A stretch of 64,000 nucleotides of DNA from Micromonospora andamanensis (GTDB lineage Bacteria; Actinomycetota; Actinomycetes; Mycobacteriales; Micromonosporaceae). The notes under the pieces were generated by a model. It was not told the origin of the DNA, searched no databases, and saw nothing but the letters and a program-made list of their open reading frames with translations. The stretch is taken from positions 1-64,000 of the forward strand of contig NZ_BOOZ01000007.1 in the NCBI RefSeq assembly GCF_016863495.1. The letters are read 5' to 3'. Positions 49,112 through 58,002 of this stretch are shown here, piece after piece; position 1 is the stretch's first letter; each line of letters starts with the position of its first letter. The position numbers were made by a program, and so were the translations under genes.

Positions 49112-50068
49112 CTAGTCCTGTTTCGCGGTGAGCCGCAGGTAGGCGGCGGAGAAGCCGGCAAGCACCACGAGCATGATCACGCCGAGTGCTGCAGCGCCGT
49201 TGAGGTCGTTCTGGAAGAACCCGTGCTGGTAGATGAGGTACGCGACCGAGGTCGCCGAGTCCTCCGCGCCCGCGCCGTTGGCCAGGATCAGCGGCTCGAT
49301 GAAGAGCTGCATGGTGGCGACGATCTGGAGCATCGCCAGCAGCGCGAGAATCAGTCGGGTCTGCGGGATGGTGACGTGCCGGATCCGTCGCCAGATCCCC
49401 GCGCCGTCCAGCTCGGCCGCCTCGTACAGCTCGCCGGGGATGTTCTGCAACGCGGCCAGGTAGATCAGCACCGCGCTGCCCATGTTCATCCAGGTCGAGG
49501 CGAGCACCATCGCCGGCATCGTCATCTCCGGCGACTGCATCCACTGCGCCGTCGGTAGGCCCAGTGCCTTGAGGATCGCGTTGAACAGCCCCGCGTCGCT
49601 GGGGTCGTACGCGTAGAACTTGAACAGGAACAGCGCAGAGGCGGGGGGCAGCATCACCGGCAGATAGACCAGGATCCGGAGGTACCCCCGGGCGTGCCGG
49701 AACTCGTTGAGCAGGATCGCCACGAAGAACGGCACCGCGTACCCGAGGACGAGCGCGAGGCCTGTGAAGTAGAAGGTGTTCTGCCAGGCGGTCCAGAAGC
49801 TGGGGTCGTCGAGGATCCGGAGGTAGTTGTCCCAGCCGACCCAGGTGGTCTCACCACGCCGGGTCCGTTGGAAGCTCATGACGACGCCGCGGACCATCGG
49901 GTACCAGGAGAAGACCGCGAAGCAGAGCACCGCACCGATCAGGAACGTGTGTCCGGTGAGGTTGTCGCGTACCTTGCGGCCGAGGCTGGTCCGCCGCGCG
50001 CCGGCCGGGGGCGACGGTGTGGGGCGGTCCGCTGCTCTGACAGCCCCGGGGGCGGTGGTGATCGTCAA
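49112..50068 (-). CDS. Sugar ABC transporter permease (MalF-like)
   Basis: The 318-residue protein has six helices and the EAA loop EAAELDGAGIWRRIRHVTIP near residue 215. A Pro-rich cytoplasmic N-terminus precedes the first helix (FLIGAVLCFAVFSWYPM near residue 44). It is the partner of the MalG-like permease. A TTG start at 50068 is preferred, because AGGAG lies about five bases upstream. The upstream frame from 50149 would overlap the binding-protein gene. Gap to the binding-protein gene is 77 bases. Confidence 0.9.
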   Translation of the reverse strand: MTITTAPGAVRAADRPTPSPPAGARRTSLGRKVRDNLTGHTFLIGAVLCFAVFSWYPMVRGVVMSFQRTRRGETTWVGWDNYLRILDDPSFWTAWQNTFYFTGLALVLGYAVPFFVAILLNEFRHARGYLRILVYLPVMLPPASALFLFKFYAYDPSDAGLFNAILKALGLPTAQWMQSPEMTMPAMVLASTWMNMGSAVLIYLAALQNIPGELYEAAELDGAGIWRRIRHVTIPQTRLILALLAMLQIVATMQLFIEPLILANGAGAEDSATSVAYLIYQHGFFQNDLNGAAALGVIMLVVLAGFSAAYLRLTAKQD

Positions 50069-50145
50069 GACGACTCCTGTGGGTGGATGACCGGACGACG
50101 AGCGCGGTCGGGGCGGGGGCCGGATCGCCGCCCCCGCCCCAGCAC

Positions 50146-51525
50146 TCAACGCTCGGCGGCGAGGAGCTTGTTGACCTTCTCCTCGGCGGTCTTGAGCAGC
50201 GTGTCGATGTTCGCGTCCGGGTTCGTCAGCACTCCGGACATCACCGCGTCCAGCACCGCGTAGATCGCCTGCGCGTTGCGCGGCTCACCCTTGATCGGGA
50301 CCGGGTTCGCCTCGAAGTTCGCGAAGTTCGTGGTGTCGACGTTGGCGTTCGCCTTGCGCAGCTCCAGTTCCTGCCGCTGGGCCTCGCTGCCGTTCGTGAA
50401 CAGCAGCGGTTGCGGCAGACCGACCGGATAGTTCTGCGGCTTGGACCGGGCGTAGTCGAGCTGCCCCTTCCCGGGCGTGAGCTTCTGGTACGCGATCCAC
50501 TTGAGACCGGCGCGGACCTGCTCCGGGGTGAGGTCCTTCTTGAAGAAGTAGCCCTCACCGCCGCCGAGCGTGCCCTTGGCCGGACCGTCCTGGCCGGGCA
50601 GCGGACCCATCGCCCAGTCCTCGAACCTGCCCTGGAACTGGCTGACGATCGCCTGGGTCGCGTCCGGCGCGCCGATGAACATGCCGACCTTGCCGGCGCC
50701 CGCGTTCGTCAACAGGTCGCCCCACTGGAGCAGCTGGCGATCGCCCATGCTGTCGTCGCCGTAGCGCATGTCCCTGAGGTTCTGGAGGACCTGCCGGCCC
50801 AGGGCGTTGTTGAAGTCGGCCTTGCTGCCGTCGGCGGTCAGCACCTGGCCGCCCTGCGCGTAGGGCAGGGCGGTGAAGTGCCAGCCGCCGGTGTTGCCGG
50901 CGCTGTACTCCGCGTAGCCGGCGATGCCGTCGCCGAGCGCGGCGATCTTCTTGGCCGCGTCCCGGACCTCCGTCCACGTCTTCGGCGGGTTGTTCACGTC
51001 GAGACCCGCCCGCTGGAACAGCACCTTGTTGTAGACCAGGCCCATCGAGTAGTTCTTCACCGGCACGGCGTAGAGCTTCCCGTCGTCGGAGAAGACCTCC
51101 TTGAGCGCCGGATCCACGCTGTCCCAGGTGGGGATCGTGTCCTTGCTGGCGTACTCGGTGATGTCCATCGCCTGGCCGGAGTCGAGCACCTGCTGGAGAT
51201 CGGTCATGTACCCGTAGAAGACGTCGGTCACGGTGCCGCCGGCCAGCCGGGCGGTGAAGTCCGGTGGGTTGTTGCACTGCTCGCCGACGCTCACGCTCTT
51301 GACGACGATGTCGGGGTTGAGCCGCTGGAACTCGGCGACGTCGGCGTTCCAGTTCTGCAGCAGCTCTTTCTGGGCGCCGACCGGCTGGCAGTCGACGGTG
51401 ATGGTGACCTTGCCGCTCGCGTCGCCGCTGGCGTCGTCGCTCTTGGTGGAGCAGGCCGCGAGGCCGAGCCCCAGACCGGCGACGAGCGTCAACGCCGCTG
51501 CCTTCCGGTACTGCGGTACGGACAT
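50146..51525 (-). CDS. Sugar ABC transporter substrate-binding lipoprotein
   Basis: The 459-residue protein starts with a lipoprotein signal peptide (AALTLVAGLGLGLAACS, Cys near residue 25) and follows the family 1 extracellular solute-binding fold: VFYGYMTDLQQVLDSGQAMD near residue 100, KLYAVPVKNYSMGLVYNKVLF near residue 146, GAGKVGMFIGAPD near residue 270. The neighbouring GH13 enzyme and LacI regulator suggest that it binds an alpha-glucoside such as maltose, trehalose or sucrose. ATG 51525 is the start. It is the first gene of the operon, and its promoter region carries a LacI-type operator. Confidence 0.93.
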   Translation of the reverse strand: MSVPQYRKAAALTLVAGLGLGLAACSTKSDDASGDASGKVTITVDCQPVGAQKELLQNWNADVAEFQRLNPDIVVKSVSVGEQCNNPPDFTARLAGGTVTDVFYGYMTDLQQVLDSGQAMDITEYASKDTIPTWDSVDPALKEVFSDDGKLYAVPVKNYSMGLVYNKVLFQRAGLDVNNPPKTWTEVRDAAKKIAALGDGIAGYAEYSAGNTGGWHFTALPYAQGGQVLTADGSKADFNNALGRQVLQNLRDMRYGDDSMGDRQLLQWGDLLTNAGAGKVGMFIGAPDATQAIVSQFQGRFEDWAMGPLPGQDGPAKGTLGGGEGYFFKKDLTPEQVRAGLKWIAYQKLTPGKGQLDYARSKPQNYPVGLPQPLLFTNGSEAQRQELELRKANANVDTTNFANFEANPVPIKGEPRNAQAIYAVLDAVMSGVLTNPDANIDTLLKTAEEKVNKLLAAER

Positions 51526-51695
51526 CTGTCCATCCCTTCGGGAACGGGTGTCTAGGTGAAGTCGGTGATCGGCGGTCGGTGTCCTCCGCCGCGATGCCCT
51601 GCTACTTGTCGGTGGCCGCGTTCTGCCCTGACCCTCCGTTACCTCAAGGAGGCCAGGTGTGAGTGGAGTCACTGTAACGACGGCGACTCAATCCA

Positions 51696-51721
51696 GCAAG
51701 CTTTAGATTTTTTCTTGCAAG
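51696..51721. promoter_or_regulatory. LacI-type operator upstream of the alpha-glucoside operon
   Basis: CTTGCAAG (51714-51721) is palindromic and close to sites of actinobacterial alpha-glucoside LacI regulators; a further GCAAGCTT half-site lies at 51696-51703. The AT-rich spacer (TTTAGATTTTTT) is rare in this genome. The site lies in the 420-base gap 51526-51945, which has no gene and should carry the operon promoter about 150-190 bases upstream of the start codon. Confidence 0.6.
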
Positions 51722-51945
51722 TAAGCGACTGGGCATCGTCAGATAACGACCGGAGGAGGGTTCCGCCACCGATGGGCCTGAGTGGACGTCGCGCGGGCGC
51801 ACGGCCACGACGAAACGGCCGCCGACCGCGGGCAGCGGTCGACGGCCGGAAACGCCAGGTCAGTGCGACGAGAGGGGGCGGCCCATCAGGGCGGCGGCTG
51901 CGGTACGGAGCTGTCGGATCCGCAGCCGGTCGTTGCCGCCGGACG

Positions 51946-52947
51946 TCAGCGGCGCGGCGTGGGCGCGGTGGAGCCGCGCACCACCAGTTCGGGCTCGAAG
52001 AGCAGCTCGTCGGTGAGCACACCGCCGCCCTCGATCTGGGTGACAAGCAGGTCCACGGCCGCCTGCCCCATCGTCTCGATCGGCTGCCGGACCGTGGTCA
52101 GCGGCGGATCGGTGCAGGTCATGAACGCGGAGTCGTCATAGCCGACCACCGAGACGTCGTCGGGCACCGAACGGCCGAGCCGGCGCACCGCGCGGATGGC
52201 ACCCAGGGCCAGCACGTCACTGGCGCAGATGATCCCGGTGACCCCCCGCTCGACAAGCTTGGTCGCCGCGACCCGGGCGCCCTCCATCGAGAAGCTGGAA
52301 CGCTCCACCCACTCGGTCCCGTCGACCCAGCCGGCAACCCGGTGCATAGCGTTCACCTTCCGCCGCGACGGCACGTGGTCCTCGGGCCCGAGCACCAGGC
52401 CGATCCGCTCATGCCCCAGCGAGCGCAGGTGACCGTACGCCTGCTCCACCGCTACCGCGTCGTCGGTGGAGACCCGGGGGAAGCCGAGTTCGTCGACTCC
52501 CGCGTTGACCAGCACCACCGGCAGCCCACGGTCGGTCAGCCGGCGGTAGTGCTCGTGCGACGCGTCGGCAAGCGCGTACGACCCACCGGCGAAGATGACG
52601 CCGGAGACCTGGTGGTCCAGCAGCATCTCGACGTACGCGGACTCGGAGACGCCACCTATGGTGCGGGCGCACAGCGCCGGGGTGAAGCCGCGTTGGGCCA
52701 GCGAGCCGGTGACCACCTCGGCGAGCGCCGGGAAGATCGGATTCTGCAGCTCGGGCAGCACCAGCCCGACCAGCCGGGCGCGTTCGCCGCGCAGCTTGCT
52801 CGGTCGCTCGTAGCCGAGCACGTCCAGGGCGGTGAGCACCGCCGTCCGGGTCGCCTCGGCCACACCGTCGCGGCCGTTGAGCACCCGACTCACTGTGGCC
52901 TCGCTGACACCCGCCTTGCGGGCGACCTCGGTCAGTCGTTTTGTCAC
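51946..52947 (-). CDS. LacI-family repressor
   Basis: The 333-residue protein has an N-terminal LacI helix-turn-helix (RLTEVARKAGVSEATVSRVL, residues about 4-23) and hinge (YERPSKLRGERARLVGLV), followed by a periplasmic-binding-protein-like effector domain with VSGVIFAGGSYAL near residue 115 and GITGIICASDVLALGA-like segment near residue 215. It should repress the alpha-glucoside operon on the same strand downstream and be released by a sugar. GTG 52947 is chosen; an in-frame start at 52968 would add seven residues. Confidence 0.9.
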   Translation of the reverse strand: MTKRLTEVARKAGVSEATVSRVLNGRDGVAEATRTAVLTALDVLGYERPSKLRGERARLVGLVLPELQNPIFPALAEVVTGSLAQRGFTPALCARTIGGVSESAYVEMLLDHQVSGVIFAGGSYALADASHEHYRRLTDRGLPVVLVNAGVDELGFPRVSTDDAVAVEQAYGHLRSLGHERIGLVLGPEDHVPSRRKVNAMHRVAGWVDGTEWVERSSFSMEGARVAATKLVERGVTGIICASDVLALGAIRAVRRLGRSVPDDVSVVGYDDSAFMTCTDPPLTTVRQPIETMGQAAVDLLVTQIEGGGVLTDELLFEPELVVRGSTAPTPRR

Positions 52948-53019
52948 GGCCGCAATCCTACGCCGCAACGCTGCAAAAACAGAACAGCATCCTGTCGTCG
53001 CGTGACGCCTTCTTGTCAG

Positions 53020-54498
53020 TCACCGGCCCAGATTGTGCAGCGCGTCCGAGATTGCCCGGTGAAAGGTGGGGTAGGCGTAGATCATGTGCCGGAGCTGGGT
53101 CAGCGGGACGGCCGCGTGCACGGCCACGACCAGAGCTGACAGCACCTCGCCGCCGGCCGGGCCGGCCGAGGTGGCCCCGATCAGCACCCCCTGGTCGGCG
53201 TCGGCGACGAGCTTGATGAAGCCGACCTCGTCGGTGCGGTGGATCCAGCCTCGGGTCGACGACGCCAGCCGGGTGAAGCCGACCTGCACGTTGATCCCGC
53301 GTTCCCGGGCCTGCTGCTCGGTGAGGCCGACCGCGCCGATCTCCGGATCGGTGAAGGTGACCCGGGGCAGCGCCCGGTAGTCCGCGCGCAGTACCGATCC
53401 TGCCGAACCGGCCGATCCGGTCGCGGACAACGAGCTTGCCGCGCCGACCGCGCCACCGACCACGCTGGCCGTACCACTCGGGTCCGCACCGCCCTGCGCG
53501 CGTCGTACGTGGTCGAGCACGTCGGCGACCACGATGGCGGCCTGGTACATCGCGACGTGAGTGAACGCACCCTCGCCTGTCACGTCGCCGACCGCCCAGA
53601 TCCCGTCGGTGACGTGCAGCCTGTCGTTCACCTGCAGGTACCGCCCGCTCGCGTCGACGTCGACCGTGTCCAGCCCCAGCTCGTCGAGGTGGGCGCGGCG
53701 GCCGGTCACCACCAGCAGCCGCTCGGCGGTGAACTCCTGACCTTCGGTGCCGCGCAGGGTGAAGCCTGCGGGACCGTGCTCGACCCGGGCGGCCCTGACC
53801 CCGGTGTGGATCTCCACCCCGTCGGCCCGCAACGCGGCGGCGGCAGCCTCGGACGACTCCGGCTCCTCGACGGCAAGGACCCGGTCGAGCGCCTCGACCA
53901 CTGTGACCCGGACGCCGAAGCGGGCGAACACCTGGGCCAGTTCCAGCCCGATCGCTCCACCACCCAGCACCAGCAGCGAGGCGGGCAGTTCCTCGACCTC
54001 GATGGCCGCCCGGTTGGTCCAGTACGGGGTCTCCGCCAGCCCGTCCACCGGCGGCACCGACGGGCGGGTGCCGGTGCCCAGCACGATGCCGTGGCGGGCC
54101 TGGAAGACCTGGTCGCCGACCCGTACCCGGCCCGGACCGTCGATCCGGCCGCTGCCGCGTAGGAAACGCCCACCCTTGTCGGTGAACCGCTGCACCGCCA
54201 CCCGGTCGTCCCAGTCGTCGGTGGCTTCCGCGCGGATCCGCTTCGCCACCGGCGCCCAGTCCGGGGTGACCTGCGCGGTGCCGCCGAGACCGTCGACCCG
54301 GCGGGCCTCGGCGACCGCGTTCGCCGCCCGGATCATCATCTTGCTCGGGATACAGCCCCAGTACGGGCACTCCCCGCCGACCAGGTCGCGTTCGACACCG
54401 ACCACTGTGAGCCCAGCCTCCGCGAGCCGGCCGGCCACCTCCTCACCGCCGACGCCGAGCCCGATCACCACCACGTCCACATGTTCCGGCTCCGCCAT
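53020..54498 (-). CDS. FAD-dependent disulfide reductase (lipoamide dehydrogenase-like)
   Basis: The 491-residue protein is a group I pyridine nucleotide-disulfide oxidoreductase. N-terminal FAD motif VVVIGLGVGGEEVAGRLA; redox pair C44/C49 in GGECPYWGCIPSK; NAD(P) site LVLGGGAIGLELAQ near residue 168; FAD site IWAVGDVTGEGAFTH near residue 303; C-terminal dimer domain with YAYPTFHRAI near residue 478, where the His-x4-Glu pair of lipoamide dehydrogenase is altered. It may be a soluble thiol or mycothione-type reductase rather than a dehydrogenase E3. A Gly/Ser/Ala-rich insertion of about 35 residues splits the C-terminal domain boundary. ATG 54498 is preferred to 54534. Confidence 0.86.
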   Translation of the reverse strand: MAEPEHVDVVVIGLGVGGEEVAGRLAEAGLTVVGVERDLVGGECPYWGCIPSKMMIRAANAVAEARRVDGLGGTAQVTPDWAPVAKRIRAEATDDWDDRVAVQRFTDKGGRFLRGSGRIDGPGRVRVGDQVFQARHGIVLGTGTRPSVPPVDGLAETPYWTNRAAIEVEELPASLLVLGGGAIGLELAQVFARFGVRVTVVEALDRVLAVEEPESSEAAAAALRADGVEIHTGVRAARVEHGPAGFTLRGTEGQEFTAERLLVVTGRRAHLDELGLDTVDVDASGRYLQVNDRLHVTDGIWAVGDVTGEGAFTHVAMYQAAIVVADVLDHVRRAQGGADPSGTASVVGGAVGAASSLSATGSAGSAGSVLRADYRALPRVTFTDPEIGAVGLTEQQARERGINVQVGFTRLASSTRGWIHRTDEVGFIKLVADADQGVLIGATSAGPAGGEVLSALVVAVHAAVPLTQLRHMIYAYPTFHRAISDALHNLGR

Positions 54499-54551
54499 GT
54501 CGCCAGCATCGCGCACCGGTCCGTCCTCGGCCACCCGGCACGCGGATCAGC

Positions 54552-55874
54552 TCAGCGCAACCAGACCGGGGTGTCGCCCGGTGGTTCCAGCGGTGGCGGA
54601 TAGTCGAGCGTGCGGCGCAGCGCCTCCGGCAGCCGCCACGGCTGGTGCACCGCACCGCCTCCCACCGACGCCAGTTCAGGCACCCAGCGCCGCACGTACG
54701 CCCCGTCGGGGTCGTACCGCTCGGCCTGCCGCACCGGGTTGAAACCCCGGTACGGCCTGGTGTCGTTGCCGGTGCCGGCGACCCACTGCCAGTTGCCCGA
54801 GTTGTCGGCGATGTCGCCGTCGAGCAGCCACCGGAAGTAGACCGCCTGCCCGTCCCGCCAGTCCAGCCCGAGGGTCTTCGTCAGATAGCCGGCGGTGATC
54901 AGTCGGGCCCGGTTGTGCAACCAACCCTGCGCCCGGAGCTGACGCATGCCGGCGTCGACGATCGGCAGACCGGTACGACCCTCGGCCCAGGCGGTGAGGG
55001 CCTGCTCGTCGTAGCGCCAGTGCTCGGTCGCGCGGCGCCGGTACGCCTTGCGGGGCAGCTCGGGGAAGGCGGCGGTCACCTGGTGGTAGAAGTCCCGCCA
55101 GCAGAGCTGACGGACGAACGGGGACTCCCGGTCGTCGATGGTGTTGGCCACGGTCAGCGGCGAGAGGCAGCCGAAGCGCAGGTACGGACTGAGCCGGGAG
55201 GTGGCGTCGCCGGCCATGTCGTCGTGACGGTCGCCGTAGCGCACGACGTCGGGCAGCCACCGGGCCAACCGCTGCCGTGCCTCGTCCTCCCCGCCGGTCA
55301 CCACATCCGGCGAGTCGCCCGCCGGCAGCGCGGGGAAGCGCCCGACCGGCACCCCGGCCGGCAGCACCACTGTGGTCGGCGCCGACAGTTCCTCCCGCCA
55401 CCGCCTGGCGCTCCACGCCCGGTGGTACGGACTGAACACCCGATAGTGGTCACCACCACCCGGGGTCAGCTCCCCCGGCTCGACCACCGTCAGGCCGGGG
55501 AAGAACCGCAGGTGCAGCCGATGCCTGTCACACTCGGCCCGCAGGCGTTGCGCCCGGTGGGCCGCGTACCGGGAGACGTCGGCGGAGAGCGCGACGGCCT
55601 CGGCACCCACCTCACCGGCCAGCCGGATCGTCTCGGCCACCGGGTCGCCGTGCCGCAGCACCAGGTCACCGCCGAGCCCGCGCAGCGCCGCGCGGAGCGC
55701 GGCGAGGCTCTGGTGCAGGAAGCGGGTGCGGTTCGGCGACAGCTCCGCGAGCGTCGGGTCCAGCACGTAGAGCGGCACCACGCGGTCGAAGGCGGCGCAG
55801 CTGGTCGCCAGCGCCGGGTGGTCGTGCACCCGCAGGTCGCGGGTGAACAGCACGACAGCGGTACGCCCGCTCAC
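54552..55874 (-). CDS. phr: Deoxyribodipyrimidine photolyase (cryptochrome/photolyase family)
   Basis: The 440-residue protein has an N-terminal antenna domain (TAVVLFTRDLRVHDHPAL) and a C-terminal FAD domain: GCLSPLTVANTID near residue 235, RAQGWLHNRARLITAGYLTK near residue 310 and NWQWVAGTGNDTRPYRGFNP near residue 360, the class I photolyase signature. It repairs cyclobutane pyrimidine dimers with light. It begins in an ATGA overlap with the phytoene synthase stop, so it is cotranscribed with carotenoid synthesis, as in light-induced clusters of streptomycetes. Confidence 0.94.
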   Translation of the reverse strand: MSGRTAVVLFTRDLRVHDHPALATSCAAFDRVVPLYVLDPTLAELSPNRTRFLHQSLAALRAALRGLGGDLVLRHGDPVAETIRLAGEVGAEAVALSADVSRYAAHRAQRLRAECDRHRLHLRFFPGLTVVEPGELTPGGGDHYRVFSPYHRAWSARRWREELSAPTTVVLPAGVPVGRFPALPAGDSPDVVTGGEDEARQRLARWLPDVVRYGDRHDDMAGDATSRLSPYLRFGCLSPLTVANTIDDRESPFVRQLCWRDFYHQVTAAFPELPRKAYRRRATEHWRYDEQALTAWAEGRTGLPIVDAGMRQLRAQGWLHNRARLITAGYLTKTLGLDWRDGQAVYFRWLLDGDIADNSGNWQWVAGTGNDTRPYRGFNPVRQAERYDPDGAYVRRWVPELASVGGGAVHQPWRLPEALRRTLDYPPPLEPPGDTPVWLR

Positions 55875-56782
55875 CGCACCGGCGGTCCGGGCACGGCGAC
55901 CGGGCTGCCGGCCGGGGTCAGCAGGGCACGGGTGGCCACGCCCAGCCGGCGTCGCTGCGGCACCGTGGCGCGGCGGGCGAAGACGTCGTAGTCCTGCGCG
56001 GCCACCTCGTCCAGGATCCCGCCGTAGAGCAGGTACGCGGTGCGGATGCAGGCCTGCGAGGCACCGTCGAGCAGGACCACGCCCGGCGCCGCGGCGAGGT
56101 AGTGCGCCTGGGCGCGGGTCACCTCGTACCGGATCAGCTCACGCACCGGCCCGCTGGCCCGCCCGGCGGCGTGACAGGCGAACAGGTCCTCCCGCGTCAC
56201 GCCGAAGGCGGCCAGGTCCTCGTCGGGCAGGTACGTCCGCCCCCGGGCCAGGTCCTCGCCGACGTCCCGGATGAAGTTGGTCAGCTGGAACGCGAAGCCG
56301 AGCTGCCGGGCCGGCTCGCGGGCCGCCGCCGGAGCGGAGCTGCCCAGGATGGGCAGCATCATCGTGCCGATGACCGCCGCCGATCCCTCCATGTAGTCCA
56401 GCAGGTGATCGTAGGTGCGGTAGGAGGTGACGGTCAGGTCCATCGCCATGCTCTTGAGGAACGAGGCGAAGTCCTCCCGGTCGAGGTCGAACACGGCGAT
56501 GGTGTGCAGCACCGCGGGCAGCAGCGGGTCGCGCACCGGCGCACCGTGCAGCCCGGCGACGAACCGTCCACCCCAGTCGTCCAACCGGGCCGCGCGCTCG
56601 GCCGGAGGCAGGGCGTCGGTCTGATCGACGATCTCGTCGGCGTAGCGGGTGAACCCATATAAAGCGTGCACATGCCGCCGTTTCCATGCGGGCAGCAGCC
56701 GGGTGGCGAGATAGTAGGTGCGGCCATGACGTTTGTGCAGCTCACGGCATCTGTCGTAGGCAGCGGCGAGATCCAGGTCCAC
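55871..56782 (-). CDS. crtB: Phytoene synthase
   Basis: The 303-residue protein is a head-to-head prenyl synthase: YYLATRLLPAWKRRHVHALY near residue 22, first aspartate motif YADEIVDQTD near residue 49, and the second NFIRDVGEDLARGRTYLP near residue 160. It joins two GGPP molecules to phytoene. GTG 56782 is supported by GAGGAGGGG about five bases upstream. It is divergent from crtE, across 65 bases, and coupled to phr. Confidence 0.92.
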   Translation of the reverse strand: MDLDLAAAYDRCRELHKRHGRTYYLATRLLPAWKRRHVHALYGFTRYADEIVDQTDALPPAERAARLDDWGGRFVAGLHGAPVRDPLLPAVLHTIAVFDLDREDFASFLKSMAMDLTVTSYRTYDHLLDYMEGSAAVIGTMMLPILGSSAPAAAREPARQLGFAFQLTNFIRDVGEDLARGRTYLPDEDLAAFGVTREDLFACHAAGRASGPVRELIRYEVTRAQAHYLAAAPGVVLLDGASQACIRTAYLLYGGILDEVAAQDYDVFARRATVPQRRRLGVATRALLTPAGSPVAVPGPPVR

Positions 56783-56798
56783 CGGCCCCTCCTCTGAT

Positions 56799-56818
56799 TC
56801 GACGCACCAATCGACGCA
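56799..56818. promoter_or_regulatory. Direct repeats in the crtB-crtE promoter region
   Basis: TCGACGCA occurs at 56799-56806 and 56811-56818 (period 12). For crtE the likely -10 is TAGGGT at 56830-56835, only 12 bases from ATG 56848, so the repeats cover the -35. Direct repeats are used by CarH/LitR-type regulators, and such a gene lies in the locus. Confidence 0.5.
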
Positions 56819-56847
56819 ACTTGAGACCTTAGGGTACGCTCGGCGGC

Positions 56848-58002
56848 ATGGCCAGCGACGGACCAACGGGTAACCTCCTTCGCGTGGTGCCTGAGCAGCC
56901 GGTCGGTGGAGACGACCCGATCGCTGCCGTACTGGCCGCCTACACGCGTGACATCGTCACGGCCGTCGACAACACGCTTGCCGAGTTCCTGACCGCCGAG
57001 GTCGACGCCCTATCCGCTATCGACCCCGCGATGGGCGGCTTCGCCGCCATCGCCCGCGACTGTGTCCTCTCCGGCGGCAAGCGGGTCCGGCCCACATTCG
57101 CCTACTGGGGCTGGCGTGGCGCGGTCGGTGGCGACATGCCCGTCACCCCGGTGCTGCCCGCACTTGCCACCCTGGAGTTGCTGCACACCTTCGCGCTCGT
57201 GCACGACGACGTGATGGACGCCTCCGCCACCCGACGCGGCCGACCCACCGCGCACGTGGCGGTGGCCACCCAGCACGCCGCAGCGGGCCGCAACGGCGAC
57301 TCCGGGCGCTTCGGCGAGGCGGTCGCCGTGCTCATCGGCGACCTCTGCATGGTCTGGGCCGACCAACTGCTGGCCCTCGCCGAGCTGCCGGCGGACCGGC
57401 TGCTCCAGGTGCGACACGGCTACGACCGGATGCGGGTGGAGACGGTCGCCGGGCAGTACCTCGACGTCCTCGGCGAGACCGACCCGGACAGCTGGTCGGT
57501 GGACCGGGCGCTCCGGGTGGCCCGGTACAAGACCGCCAGCTACACCGTGCAACGACCACTGCTCTTCGGTGCCAGTCTGGCCGGCATCGGCGGGGACAGC
57601 ACGCTGGACGCCGCGTACTCCCGCTACGGTCTCGCCGTCGGCGAGGCCTTTCAGCTCTGCGACGACCTGCTCGGCGTCTTCGGCGACCCGACCACCACCG
57701 GCAAGCCGGCCGGCGACGACCTGCGAACGGGCAAACCGACAGCGCTGCTCGTACTGGCCCGGGAGTTGGCCACCCCGACGCAGTTGCGAGCACTCGACGG
57801 CGTCGGCCGGCCGGCCGACGCGCCGGAGATCGCCCGGCTCGCCGAGGTGGTGGTCGACACCGGCGCCGTACGACGGATCGAGCGGATGATCGACGAACGG
57901 GTCGAGGAGGCGCTGGCCGCGCTCGACGCGGTAGCCATCGACGAGACCGCCCGCACCGCGCTTGTCGGCCTCGCGACCGCCGCCACCCACCGGAGGGCAT
58001 GA
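56848..58002 (+). CDS. crtE: Geranylgeranyl diphosphate synthase (polyprenyl synthetase)
   Basis: The 384-residue protein is a trans-prenyltransferase: first aspartate-rich motif LVHDDVMDASATRRGRP near residue 113, second FQLCDDLLGVFGD near residue 268. GGKRVRPTFAYWG near residue 75 is the start of the conserved core. In this locus it should supply GGPP for phytoene synthase. The N-terminus (30 residues) is polar and unconserved. The start has no clear ribosome site and a -10-like element 12 bases upstream, so a near-leaderless transcript is likely. It overlaps crtI by four bases. Confidence 0.92.
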   Translation: MASDGPTGNLLRVVPEQPVGGDDPIAAVLAAYTRDIVTAVDNTLAEFLTAEVDALSAIDPAMGGFAAIARDCVLSGGKRVRPTFAYWGWRGAVGGDMPVTPVLPALATLELLHTFALVHDDVMDASATRRGRPTAHVAVATQHAAAGRNGDSGRFGEAVAVLIGDLCMVWADQLLALAELPADRLLQVRHGYDRMRVETVAGQYLDVLGETDPDSWSVDRALRVARYKTASYTVQRPLLFGASLAGIGGDSTLDAAYSRYGLAVGEAFQLCDDLLGVFGDPTTTGKPAGDDLRTGKPTALLVLARELATPTQLRALDGVGRPADAPEIARLAEVVVDTGAVRRIERMIDERVEEALAALDAVAIDETARTALVGLATAATHRRA

